Origin: Kouleothrix aurantiaca
GTDB lineage: Bacteria; Chloroflexota; Chloroflexia; Chloroflexales; Roseiflexaceae
Assembly: GCA_001399705.1 (NCBI GenBank)
Contig: LJCR01000178.1
Location: 1-5,638 of the forward strand
Direction of reading: 5' to 3'
Length of the DNA: 5,638 nucleotides
Shown in pieces: positions 1-5,530 of this stretch. Made by a program: the position numbers and the translations under genes. Under the pieces are notes generated by a model. The model was not told the DNA's origin, made no database searches, and saw only the letters and a list, made by a program, of their open reading frames with translations. The first letter of the stretch is position 1; each line of letters opens with the position of its first letter.

Positions 1-2
1 TG

Positions 3-89
3 CCGGGGCAGAACCCGCAGCCGGAAGCGGTTGGCACCCTGCGCCCGGCTGGCGGCATGCCCATGACACTGGAGCCGCCCGCCAGCTGA
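3..89 (+). CDS. C-terminal end of an unidentified gene (5' end outside window)
   Basis: The third forward frame is open from the window edge to a TGA at 87-89 and reads as a proline-rich tail ending in LEPPAS. It is preferred over the other open frame because nearly all its codons end in G or C, as in the confident genes here. No domain can be recognised in 28 residues, so no function is offered. It would end 48 bases before the start of the following kinase ORF on the same strand, so the two could be co-transcribed. The call rests only on codon bias and an open frame and could be wrong. Confidence 0.4.
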   Translation, partial: PGQNPQPEAVGTLRPAGGMPMTLEPPAS

Positions 90-137
90 GGCGCGTAATT
101 ATGGATGTGGCATAACACTAGAATGTGGCGGGGTACG

Positions 138-1556
138 ATGATCAGCAAGTTCCTTTCACCAGCGGAAGATCTTTCGCCCGAGGCGCGGCGGCTGCGGCAG
201 TTCCTGCTGCTCGATGTGCCAGCCAGCTCGTCGGGCATTGTCATTTTGACGTACTACAGCCTGACGCGCAATCAGCCGATCTTCTGGCTGGTGCTTGCAC
301 TCGTCACCGCCAACACCATTGGGCTGCTGGCGGCGGTGCGCCTGACCAACCGCAACCATGTGCAGACGCCGGTGGTGATCTTCTCGGTCGGCATCTGGGC
401 GATTCTGCTGTGCGTGCTGTTCTTCTTCCCGCAGCTCTTCGCCGGCATGATCGCGCTGGCCTTGTGGCCTGTTACGCTGGCGGTGCCGTACATGAGCCGC
501 CGCGCGCTGCCGCGCTTCATGGTGGTGAATGGCGTGGTTGGCGTGCTGGCCGGGCTGCTGGCGCTGCGCCCCAACCCCTACGATTTCTTCACGCTGGTGG
601 CGCCGTGGCTTCTGCCGGCACTGAATTTCGCGCTTGCCGTGGTGTTTATTTCGCTGACGCTGCACCAGCTCTGGCAGTACAGCGCGCGCCTGAACGACAC
701 GTTTGACGGACTGCGCGCCGCCAACAGCGCCCTGAAGGATTCCGAGCGCTCGCTGGAAAGCAAGGTCAACGAGCGCACCGCCGAGCTTGGCAGCGCGGTC
801 GAGCACCTGCGCGAGGCCGAAGAGCGCTCGCGCGCAATTGTCGAGGCCAGCCCGATCCCGATCGTGATTGTGCGCAGCAGCGACTACAACGTCCTCTACG
901 CGAACCAGCATGTGGCCGAGCTGCTGGGCTACACGCTCGATCAATTCGTTGGCTACCAGGCGCCCGATTACTACTACGACCCTTCCGTGCGCCCGCAGGT
1001 GCTTGAGGAGCTGCAGCGCACGGGCCGGCTCAACCAGCGCGAGATCCAGCTCAAGCGCGCGGATGGCGCACCGGTGTGGGTCTCGATGTCGCTGCACCCC
1101 ATGATGTTTAATGGCGAGCAGGCATTCTTCATTGGCATGCTCGATATTGGGCAGCTCAAGCAGGCCGCCGTCGAGCTGCGCGAAGCCAAGGAAGCCGCCG
1201 AAGCCGCCAACGTCGCCAAAGGCGCGTTTCTGGCCAGCATGTCGCACGAAATCCGCACGCCGATGAATGGCATTATTGGCATGACGGGTTTGCTGCTCGG
1301 CACCGAGCTTTCCGCCGACCAGCGCGAGTTTGCCGAAACTATCCGCGCCTCGGGCGATGCGCTGCTCACCATCATCAACGATATTCTCGACTTCTCAAAG
1401 ATCGAGTCCGACAAGCTCGACCTGGAGCACCAGCCCTTCGATCTGCGCGACTGCGTGGAAAGCGCGCTTGATCTGGTCGCCACGGCGGCCGCCCACAAGC
1501 GCCTCGACCTGGCCTACCAGATCGAGGCCGATGTGCCGCCCGCGCTGCTGGCCGAT
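138..1556 (+). other. Sensor histidine kinase portion: 6 TM segments, coiled coil, PAS, HisKA; HATPase_c missing
   Basis: Numbered from the Met at 138, about six hydrophobic segments lie at roughly 20-41, 46-66, 77-97, 98-117, 126-144 and 151-177. A charged coiled coil follows at about 189-234, then a PAS domain at about 229-339 (starting near [12 protein letters not shown], with the typical LLGYT stretch). A second short helix leads to a HisKA domain at about 359-429. The H-box [11 protein letters not shown] carries the phospho-acceptor His370 (codon 1245-1247), and [10 protein letters not shown] closes the dimerisation helices. In this hybrid-kinase type the next stretch, xVPxALLGD, normally runs into TRLRQILxNLLxNAVKF, the N-box of the ATPase domain. 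Here the sequence leaves the family right after VPPALLAD, so N, G1 and G2 boxes are absent. It could bind partners or dimerise in the membrane but should not autophosphorylate. The sensed signal is unknown. Confidence 0.88.
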
Positions 1557-2840
1557 CCCGACGCCACGCTGGGCACGCCCGCCGAGCTGTTCATCATCCC
1601 CGATCACTACATTTTCCGCATGCTCTACAGCCAGGGCATCGGGCTGGAATCGCTGGGCGTGCCGACCCGCGACGGCGCGCCGGTCGAAAACGATCATCGC
1701 GCAATCTGGCAGCGCTTTGCCGACAACTTCTTCCTGTTTCGCGGCACGCCCACCGGGCTGTGGCTGCAAGACGAGCTGGTGAATGTGTTTGGCGTGCGCG
1801 AGCGGCTGAACAGCGCAAGCGCCGGGCGCATCTACGACCAGCTCGCAGCGCAGATCGCCCGGCCCGAATTCGCCCCGCGCGCGCTGCTGCGCCGCTTCAA
1901 TATCGAGCTGCTGTGCACCACCGACGCCGCAACCGACACGCTGGAGCTGCACCGCCGCATGCACGCCGATGGCCTGACACACATTCGCCCAACCTTCCGC
2001 CCCGACGCGGTGGTGAACATCGCCAGCCCGGCCTGGCGCGAGCAGATCGCCGCGCTGACGGACGTGTCGGGCGAGGATGCGGGCAGCTACGCCGGCTACA
2101 TTCGCGCGCTTGAGCAGCGGCGTGCGTTCTTCAAGGAGATGGGTGCGCTCGCCACCGACCACGCCGCGCTGACGCCCTATACCGCGCGACTGAGCGACGC
2201 CGAGGCCGAAGCGATTTTTGCGCGGGCGCTGGCTGGCACGCCCAACGCCGACGACGCGGCGCGCTTCACGGGGCATATGCTGATTGAGTTTGCGCGCATG
2301 AGCGCCGAAGACGGTCTGGTGATGCAGCTGCACGTCGGCAGCTCGCGCGACCACAACACCAGCGTGTTTGCGCGCTTCGGCCCCGACAAGGGCGGCGACA
2401 TTCCGCTGGCGACCGAGTGGACGCGCAATTTATACCCTTTGCTCAACGACTATAGCACCGACCCGCGCCTGCGCCTGATTCTGTTCACGCTCGACGAAAG
2501 CACCTACGGGCGCGAGCTGGCCCCGCTGGCCGGCCATTACCCCGCGCTGCGGCTCGGCCCGCCCTGGTGGTTCTTCGACAGCGTGAATGGCATGCGCCGC
2601 TACTTCGACCGCGTGATCGAGACGGCTGGACTGTACAACACCGCCGGCTTCAACGACGACACGCGCGCCTTCGCGTCCATCCCCGCCCGCCACGACGTCT
2701 GGCGGCGCGTGAGCTGCGACTGGCTGGCGGGCATGGTGGTGCAGGGGCTGCTGGAAGAAGACGACGCGCAGGAAATGGCCGCCGACTGCGCATACAACCT
2801 GGCGAAGCGCGCCTATCGCTTCGAAACACATTCCGAATAA
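138..2840 (+). CDS. Chimeric ORF: membrane PAS/HisKA histidine kinase joined in frame to N-truncated glucuronate isomerase
   Basis: One uninterrupted frame of 900 codons joins two unrelated families. Residues 1 to about 467 are a membrane sensor histidine kinase that ends after its HisKA domain. Residues from about 474 to the end are the uronate isomerase UxaC without its N-terminus. There is no linker, and the switch falls inside the stretch VPPALLADP (about 1533-1559). The start at 138 (MISKFLSP) is preferred over an in-frame ATG at 105 because a G-rich stretch (127-133) lies just upstream and the first 11 residues of the longer form look non-coding; neither has a strong ribosome site. The kinase half has no ATP-binding domain and the isomerase half lacks its first metal ligands, so the product as read should have neither activity. 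I know of no family with this architecture. Either a deletion fused two genes or the assembly joined two loci. Confidence 0.85.
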   Translation: MISKFLSPAEDLSPEARRLRQFLLLDVPASSSGIVILTYYSLTRNQPIFWLVLALVTANTIGLLAAVRLTNRNHVQTPVVIFSVGIWAILLCVLFFFPQLFAGMIALALWPVTLAVPYMSRRALPRFMVVNGVVGVLAGLLALRPNPYDFFTLVAPWLLPALNFALAVVFISLTLHQLWQYSARLNDTFDGLRAANSALKDSERSLESKVNERTAELGSAVEHLREAEERSRAIVEASPIPIVIVRSSDYNVLYANQHVAELLGYTLDQFVGYQAPDYYYDPSVRPQVLEELQRTGRLNQREIQLKRADGAPVWVSMSLHPMMFNGEQAFFIGMLDIGQLKQAAVELREAKEAAEAANVAKGAFLASMSHEIRTPMNGIIGMTGLLLGTELSADQREFAETIRASGDALLTIINDILDFSKIESDKLDLEHQPFDLRDCVESALDLVATAAAHKRLDLAYQIEADVPPALLADPDATLGTPAELFIIPDHYIFRMLYSQGIGLESLGVPTRDGAPVENDHRAIWQRFADNFFLFRGTPTGLWLQDELVNVFGVRERLNSASAGRIYDQLAAQIARPEFAPRALLRRFNIELLCTTDAATDTLELHRRMHADGLTHIRPTFRPDAVVNIASPAWREQIAALTDVSGEDAGSYAGYIRALEQRRAFFKEMGALATDHAALTPYTARLSDAEAEAIFARALAGTPNADDAARFTGHMLIEFARMSAEDGLVMQLHVGSSRDHNTSVFARFGPDKGGDIPLATEWTRNLYPLLNDYSTDPRLRLILFTLDESTYGRELAPLAGHYPALRLGPPWWFFDSVNGMRRYFDRVIETAGLYNTAGFNDDTRAFASIPARHDVWRRVSCDWLAGMVVQGLLEEDDAQEMAADCAYNLAKRAYRFETHSE
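1536..2840 (+). pseudogene. uxaC: Glucuronate (uronate) isomerase, N-terminally truncated and fused to a kinase
   Basis: UxaC converts D-glucuronate to D-fructuronate (and galacturonate to tagaturonate) in cytoplasmic hexuronate breakdown; it belongs to the amidohydrolase-like metal enzymes. Recognisable family segments, in order, are [13 protein letters not shown] (about 1599-1637), [35 protein letters not shown], a TDHAAL stretch, [22 protein letters not shown], and the C-terminal RHDVWRR with a final helix. About 430 residues are present against about 470 in the family. What is missing is the first 40 or so residues, which carry the His-x-His metal ligands (typically within a PHGHxDP or YHCHL stretch). 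The body is otherwise intact, without stops or frameshifts, so the loss is recent or artificial. No other uronate gene is visible nearby. Confidence 0.9.
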
Positions 2841-2851
2841 ACAAATAAATA

Positions 2852-2890
2852 TACGCACTACACACGACGTTCTTCGCATCGTAGTGCGTA
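2852..2890 (-). terminator. Hairpin with T-rich exit on the minus strand, possible terminator
   Basis: TACGCACTAC (2852-2861) and its exact reverse complement (2881-2890) form a 10-bp stem with a 19-base loop, 12 bases after the stop of the isomerase ORF. Read on the minus strand, the stem is followed by an A/T-rich run with several Ts (2851 down to about 2840), the layout of an intrinsic terminator for leftward transcription from the transposase or, before the IS insertion, the P450. On the plus strand no T-run follows, so it would be a weak terminator for the isomerase. The large loop and modest G/C content of the stem keep confidence low. Confidence 0.35.
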
Positions 2891-2906
2891 GTTCGAACCA
2901 CGAATT

Positions 2907-2921
2907 TTGGTATCATACCAA
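2907..2921. repeat. Compact palindrome TTGGTAT-C-ATACCAA
   Basis: Seven bases on each side of a single central C are exact reverse complements, a form typical of a dimeric-protein binding site. The inner TATCAT (2911-2916) also differs from a -10 consensus at one base, but no convincing -35 lies upstream. It sits 16 bases from the left end of the insertion sequence. Its left portion, TTTGGTATCA (2906-2915), recurs exactly at 4071-4080 on the other side of the element. No regulator or regulated gene can be assigned. Confidence 0.4.
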
Positions 2922-2937
2922 GTTCGGGTAAACACTT

Positions 2938-2955
2938 ACTCTAATTCGGGGTTGT
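2938..2955. repeat. Left terminal inverted repeat of the insertion sequence
   Basis: Exact 18-bp match to the reverse complement of 3940-3957. It also encodes the last residues and the TAG stop codon (2941-2943, minus strand) of the transposase, so the reading frame runs to within three bases of the element's tip. Confidence 0.9.
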
Positions 2956-3873
2956 TTTTGTGTATAACTGACCAAGCGCGTGCGGTGTTAGAAAACAGAG
3001 ATTATAGGCGAGAAACCGCGTTGCGATGCGGCAAATCGCGCCACGAAGCGAGCGAGCATTCGGCTGTTCAATACGAAACACCGTCTGCAACACGCTGAAC
3101 GCCGTCTCAATCTTGCGTCTCACGCGCCCAATCCAGTTGCGTTTGGCCTTCGCCCACGGTTCTCGGCTCTTACTATTCTTCCGCGGCGGTGCCACGATCT
3201 CAACCCGATGCTTCTCGCCCAATACTGGCTCGAGCGTCGGATTGTTGAATGCACCATCACCCAATACCAGCAGGTCGTGCGCCTGTTCAAATACAGCTCC
3301 CATCGGCGTCGAGTCGTGATACGAGGCCGGCGCCAAAACCCAATCGTCCATGACTTGTCCGACCGTTGTCGTGACGTGTAAGCGCAATCCAAACAGCTTG
3401 GCACCTTTGCTGCTCGCCACGCCAAAATACTCTGAGCCGTTTACGGTTCGATTATCACCACCGCGCGTATAGGTCGCCAACGTGACTGGAACGCTATCAA
3501 GCAATCGTACGGGGTCATCAGCGGCCAGTAAACCGTGATGCCACGACAGCACGCGTCGAACTTGATCAATCAATAATGCCAAAACGCTCCGACGCTGATT
3601 AAACCAGCCGTCTGGTGGCAGATGCGGAAAGAGGGTTGGATGATACTGGCGCAAAAACGACAGCCCAAGCGCTTCGTGACCGGCAAACCAAGTGTCAATA
3701 ATCAGGCCGACGGTAATGGCTTCACTATCGCTAAAAAGCGGTTGTGGGCCACTGCGACGCCAGGCACCATAGTGCTGCTCCAGCACACGATAGGCATCAT
3801 CAACGAATGTGTACCAAATCGTCCAAACGTCTTCCCAGCGAGCGTCTGTGATAAAATCGGTTCTGCCAGCCAT
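2941..3873 (-). CDS. DDE transposase, IS982-like (DDE_Tnp_1 type)
   Basis: This 310-residue protein catalyses cut-and-paste movement of the surrounding element. The likely catalytic triad is D126 in LLDSVPV, D206 in LVLGDGAFN and E256 in RRKIETAFS. The C-terminal signature R-x-IETxFS...IEQPNARSL-x-G...R...LAYNL is typical of IS982 and related IS4/IS5-superfamily enzymes. The N-terminal part, with LFSDSEAITVGLI and LFPHLPPDGWFNQRR, also fits IS982 proteins. An upstream in-frame Met at 3915 exists, but the start at 3873 is favoured: a strong Shine-Dalgarno AAGGAGGT (3880-3887) sits six bases before it. No stops or frameshifts occur, so it is probably functional. Its stop codon is supplied by the left terminal repeat. 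Assignment to a DDE transposase is firm; the exact family is less so. Confidence 0.9.
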   Translation of the reverse strand: MAGRTDFITDARWEDVWTIWYTFVDDAYRVLEQHYGAWRRSGPQPLFSDSEAITVGLIIDTWFAGHEALGLSFLRQYHPTLFPHLPPDGWFNQRRSVLALLIDQVRRVLSWHHGLLAADDPVRLLDSVPVTLATYTRGGDNRTVNGSEYFGVASSKGAKLFGLRLHVTTTVGQVMDDWVLAPASYHDSTPMGAVFEQAHDLLVLGDGAFNNPTLEPVLGEKHRVEIVAPPRKNSKSREPWAKAKRNWIGRVRRKIETAFSVLQTVFRIEQPNARSLRGAICRIATRFLAYNLCFLTPHALGQLYTKTTPN

Positions 3874-3879
3874 CGCGGT

Positions 3880-3887
3880 ACCTCCTT
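3880..3887 (-). promoter_or_regulatory. Strong ribosome binding site of the transposase
   Basis: AAGGAGGT on the minus strand, six bases from the ATG at 3873. It decides the start against the longer in-frame alternative beginning at 3915. Confidence 0.85.
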
Positions 3888-3905
3888 TATGGTGTTGCAA
3901 CCAGG

Positions 3906-3934
3906 AAGATGCCACGGTGGCTGGTTATTGTCAA
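3906..3934 (-). promoter_or_regulatory. Possible transposase promoter
   Basis: On the minus strand a perfect TTGACA (3929-3934) is followed, after 17 bases, by CATCTT (3906-3911), which matches only three bases of the -10 consensus. It lies just inside the right end of the element and about 33 bases ahead of the start codon. The -35 match and spacing are good and the -10 is poor, so this is a tentative call. Confidence 0.35.
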
Positions 3935-3939
3935 CTCCT

Positions 3940-3957
3940 ACAACCCCGAATTAGAGT
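3940..3957. repeat. Right terminal inverted repeat of the insertion sequence
   Basis: Exact 18-bp partner of 2938-2955, lying upstream of the transposase. A TTGACA -35-like hexamer lies just inside it. Immediately outside it is ACTT (3958-3961), matching the tetranucleotide outside the left end. Confidence 0.9.
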
Positions 3958-3965
3958 ACTTGTAT

Positions 3966-4050
3966 TTGTCATTCTGAACGGAGCGTCAGCGGAGTGAAGA
4001 ATCTCCTATTCACAGCAACAAGAGATGCTTCGCTGCGCTCAGCATGACAA
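3966..4050. repeat. Small palindromic repeat element (REP/MITE-like), TGTCATTCTGA...TGACA type
   Basis: A left arm (3966-4005) and right arm (4022-4050) are imperfect inverted repeats around a 16-base centre. The outer 19 bases pair with three mismatches and the inner 10 with one. The left arm has 11 extra bases that look like an internal duplication (CGGAG repeated at an 11-base offset). Sequences of the form TGTCATTCTGAGCGAAGCGAAGAATCTC are familiar as dispersed, hairpin-forming intergenic repeats in Chloroflexota and other environmental bacteria (from memory, not searched). It follows the P450 stop by 27 bases and could act as a transcript-end hairpin. No coding capacity is seen in 3959-4077. 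Confidence 0.7.
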
Positions 4051-4077
4051 TTCAGAAGTAATCATCCGTATTTGGTA

Positions 4078-5304
4078 TCACACATCCCAGCTCACCGGCA
4101 GCTCGACCAGGCTGCGGAACAGCGGCGCCGTGCGCCACGCCAGTGCGTCGGGGGCGCGCTCCAGCCGCAAATTGGGCAGGCGCTGGATGAGCGTTTGAAT
4201 CGCAATCGCGCCTTCCAAGCGTGCGAGCGGCGCACCCAGGCAGTAGTGGATGCCTTTGCCAAAGGCCATGTGCGGGTTCGGCGTGCGGTGAATGTCCAGC
4301 TCATCGGCATGCGCGAAGCGCGCCTCGTCGTGGTTGGCCGCGCCCAGCGCGACAATCAGCAGGTCGCCGTGGTGCAACTGCTGCCCGCCCAGCAGCGTAT
4401 CGCGCACCACAAAGCGCACCAATGCGCGATCAACCGGCGACTCGTAGCGCAGAAATTCCTCAATCGCGCCGGGAACGAGCGCCGGGTTGTCACGCAGCTC
4501 GGCCAGCGCGTCGGGGTGCTGCAACAGCGTCAGCGCCGCGTCACCGATCAGCGAAACCGTGGTTTCGTGCCCAGCCACAATCAGCAGCGCGATCATGCTG
4601 AACAGCTCGCTCTCGTTCAGGCGATCGCCCTGCTCCTCAACCTGAATCAAGCGCGAGATTAGGTCGTCGCGCGGGTTCTGCCGGCGCTCGGCCACCAGCT
4701 CCCCCATGTACGCAGCAAACGCGCCCAGCAGGCCCATTGCGCGCTGCTGCTCCTCGGCGGTCATGGCGGGCTGCACAAACGCATCCGACCAGATGCGGAA
4801 ATCGTCGCGCCGCTCGCTCGGCACGCCCAGCAGCTCGGCGATCACCGTAATTGGCAGCGGAAACGCATATTCGCCAACCAGCTCCATGTGCCCGCGCGCG
4901 GCAACCGCGTCGATCAGCTCGTTCGCAATTGCGGCAATGCGCGGGCGCAGCGCCTCGATCACGCGCGGTGTGAAGGCTTTGCTCACCAGTGCGCGCAGCC
5001 GCCGGTGATCTTCGCCGTCGTAGTTGAGCATATGGTTGTCGGTGATGGCGCGCACGCGCGGGTCGGGCGTCTGGAAATCGGCGGCCATCTCGGGCGAAAC
5101 GCGCGCCGGGTCGCGCGCAAAGGTCGCGCTGTCGGCCAGCACCTGCTCGACCTCGGCCGCGCCGGTAACAAACCAGATCGGTGTATGGCCGTCGATGCCG
5201 GGCTGCTGCACCACCGGCGCCTCGGCGCGCATGCGCGCGTAAATTGCGCGGTCGTTACGGCGGAATTCCGCCCCGTACAGCTCGTAGCTTCGTGGCGCGC
5301 TCAT
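4078..5304 (-). CDS. Cytochrome P450, bacterial soluble class I type
   Basis: The 408-residue product is a haem monooxygenase of normal length for soluble bacterial P450s. It shows the C-helix haem-contact motif H100-RRL-R104, the I-helix oxygen-activation motif AGHETT (244-249), the K-helix E283-FL-R286, and the haem loop FGKGIHYCLG with the axial ligand Cys355 (codon 4240-4242). No signal or membrane anchor is seen, so it should be cytoplasmic and depend on a ferredoxin and ferredoxin reductase, neither of which is in the window. The overall look resembles the CYP107/CYP109-like group, but the subfamily and substrate cannot be read from sequence alone. A longer in-frame start at 5370 is rejected: its extra 22 residues come from a CAGATTACG repeat, while the Met at 5304 (MSAPRS) has AAAGGA six bases upstream. 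It stands alone, with a repeat-filled upstream region and the palindromic element downstream. Confidence 0.95.
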   Translation of the reverse strand: MSAPRSYELYGAEFRRNDRAIYARMRAEAPVVQQPGIDGHTPIWFVTGAAEVEQVLADSATFARDPARVSPEMAADFQTPDPRVRAITDNHMLNYDGEDHRRLRALVSKAFTPRVIEALRPRIAAIANELIDAVAARGHMELVGEYAFPLPITVIAELLGVPSERRDDFRIWSDAFVQPAMTAEEQQRAMGLLGAFAAYMGELVAERRQNPRDDLISRLIQVEEQGDRLNESELFSMIALLIVAGHETTVSLIGDAALTLLQHPDALAELRDNPALVPGAIEEFLRYESPVDRALVRFVVRDTLLGGQQLHHGDLLIVALGAANHDEARFAHADELDIHRTPNPHMAFGKGIHYCLGAPLARLEGAIAIQTLIQRLPNLRLERAPDALAWRTAPLFRSLVELPVSWDV

Positions 5305-5310
5305 AGGCGT

Positions 5311-5316
5311 TCCTTT
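5311..5316 (-). promoter_or_regulatory. Ribosome binding site deciding the P450 start
   Basis: AAAGGA on the minus strand, six bases before the ATG at 5304. It supports the 408-residue form over the 430-residue one. Confidence 0.7.
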
Positions 5317-5331
5317 CGCTGTTTCTGGTTG

Positions 5332-5343
5332 ATTCCCGGGAAT
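5332..5343. promoter_or_regulatory. Perfect 12-bp palindrome ATTCCCGGGAAT upstream of the P450
   Basis: This symmetrical site lies 28 bases upstream of the P450 start codon, where an operator near the transcription start would be expected. On the minus strand a TTATT-containing stretch overlaps its edge and could be part of a -10, but no convincing -35 was found. A repressor-binding role is inferred from symmetry and position only; no regulator gene is in view. Confidence 0.35.
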
Positions 5344-5349
5344 AATCCA

Positions 5350-5367
5350 CAGATTACGCAGATTACG
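5350..5367. repeat. Tandem CAGATTACG x2
   Basis: Two exact 9-base copies (5350-5358 and 5359-5367), preceded by ATCCA and followed by CAAATT. Sequence of the form CCACAGATTACRCAGATTAC is a recurring dispersed intergenic motif in several environmental phyla (recollection). It lies in the P450 upstream region and accounts for the spurious N-terminal extension of that gene. Confidence 0.7.
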
Positions 5368-5393
5368 CAAATTGGCGGCCGACGAACGACGTA

Positions 5394-5432
5394 TTCACCG
5401 CAGAGACACAGAGGCACTGAGACTCAGAAATT
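5394..5432. repeat. ACCGCAGAGAC-type dispersed repeat
   Basis: A purine-rich stretch with repeated CAGAG/CACAGAGG and GAGACTCAG words, beginning TTCACCGCAGAGACACAGAG. It resembles a repeat family often found between genes of Chloroflexota, Planctomycetota and others. There is no coding potential. With a single copy in the window, its dispersed nature cannot be shown here. Confidence 0.5.
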
Positions 5433-5438
5433 TGTCTT

Positions 5439-5494
5439 ACTGCCCACTGCCCACTGCCAACTGCCCACTGCCCACTGCCACCTGCCCACTGGCC
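5439..5494. repeat. Heptanucleotide tandem array, ACTGCCC/ACTGCCA, 8 units
   Basis: Units in order are ACTGCCC, ACTGCCC, ACTGCCA, ACTGCCC, ACTGCCC, ACTGCCA, then the degenerate CCTGCCC and ACTGGCC. The first six form two exact copies of a 21-base unit (5439-5459 and 5460-5480), so the array has a higher-order period. It lies between the P450 and the next gene. Such arrays are prone to slippage, and the copy number may vary between isolates. Confidence 0.9.
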
Positions 5495-5498
5495 TGCC

Positions 5499-5530
5499 TC
5501 GGTCGTCAGCCGTCGGTCGTCGGTTGTCGC
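5499..5530. repeat. Degenerate CGTCGGT/GTCGTC repeat overlapping a gene end
   Basis: Three or four near-copies of a CGTCGGT-like word (CGGTCGTC, CCGTCGGTCGTCGGTTGTC) follow the heptanucleotide array. On the minus strand this stretch supplies the final residues (about QPTTDG) and the TGA stop of the gene entering from the right edge. Confidence 0.6.

Larger units (their letters stand above)
2938..3957. mobile_element. Complete insertion sequence, IS982-like, about 1,020 bp
   Basis: The ends are perfect 18-bp inverted repeats, ACTCTAATTCGGGGTTGT at 2938-2955 and its reverse complement at 3940-3957. Directly outside them are matching ACTT tetranucleotides (2934-2937 and 3958-3961), read as a target-site duplication. 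A one-base extension of the inverted repeat, or a TA duplication, is also possible because the next base pair is symmetric (T/A). One intact transposase fills the element. The region is visibly more A/T-rich than its neighbours, consistent with recent arrival. IS982 elements are usually of this size; the short duplication would be somewhat unusual for them, so the family call comes from the transposase alone. It lies between the isomerase ORF and the P450 gene and disrupts neither. Confidence 0.88.

Noticed and set aside
156..1247. A long minus-strand open frame of 363 codons opposite the kinase
   Set aside because: It is antisense to a well-supported PAS/HisKA sequence, is rich in His, Arg and Gln as expected from the complement of high-GC codons, and shows no domain.
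1395..2354. Minus-strand open frame of 319 codons opposite UxaC
   Set aside because: It is a mirror of the high-GC isomerase coding strand; no recognisable motif and no ribosome site.
138..2840. A genuine uronate-sensing kinase with an isomerase-derived output domain
   Set aside because: The join deletes an essential part of each partner and falls in a stretch shared by both families, which fits deletion or misassembly better than a selected fusion.
4072..4662. Plus-strand open frame of 196 codons opposite the P450
   Set aside because: The P450 carries all family motifs on the other strand; this frame is Gln/Arg-rich shadow sequence.
5305..5370. N-terminal extension of the P450 from a Met at 5370
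   Set aside because: The extra residues are translated from the CAGATTACG repeat and the palindrome, and a good ribosome site supports the start at 5304.
5439..5494. CRISPR-like array
   Set aside because: The units are contiguous 7-mers with no spacers; it is a simple tandem repeat.
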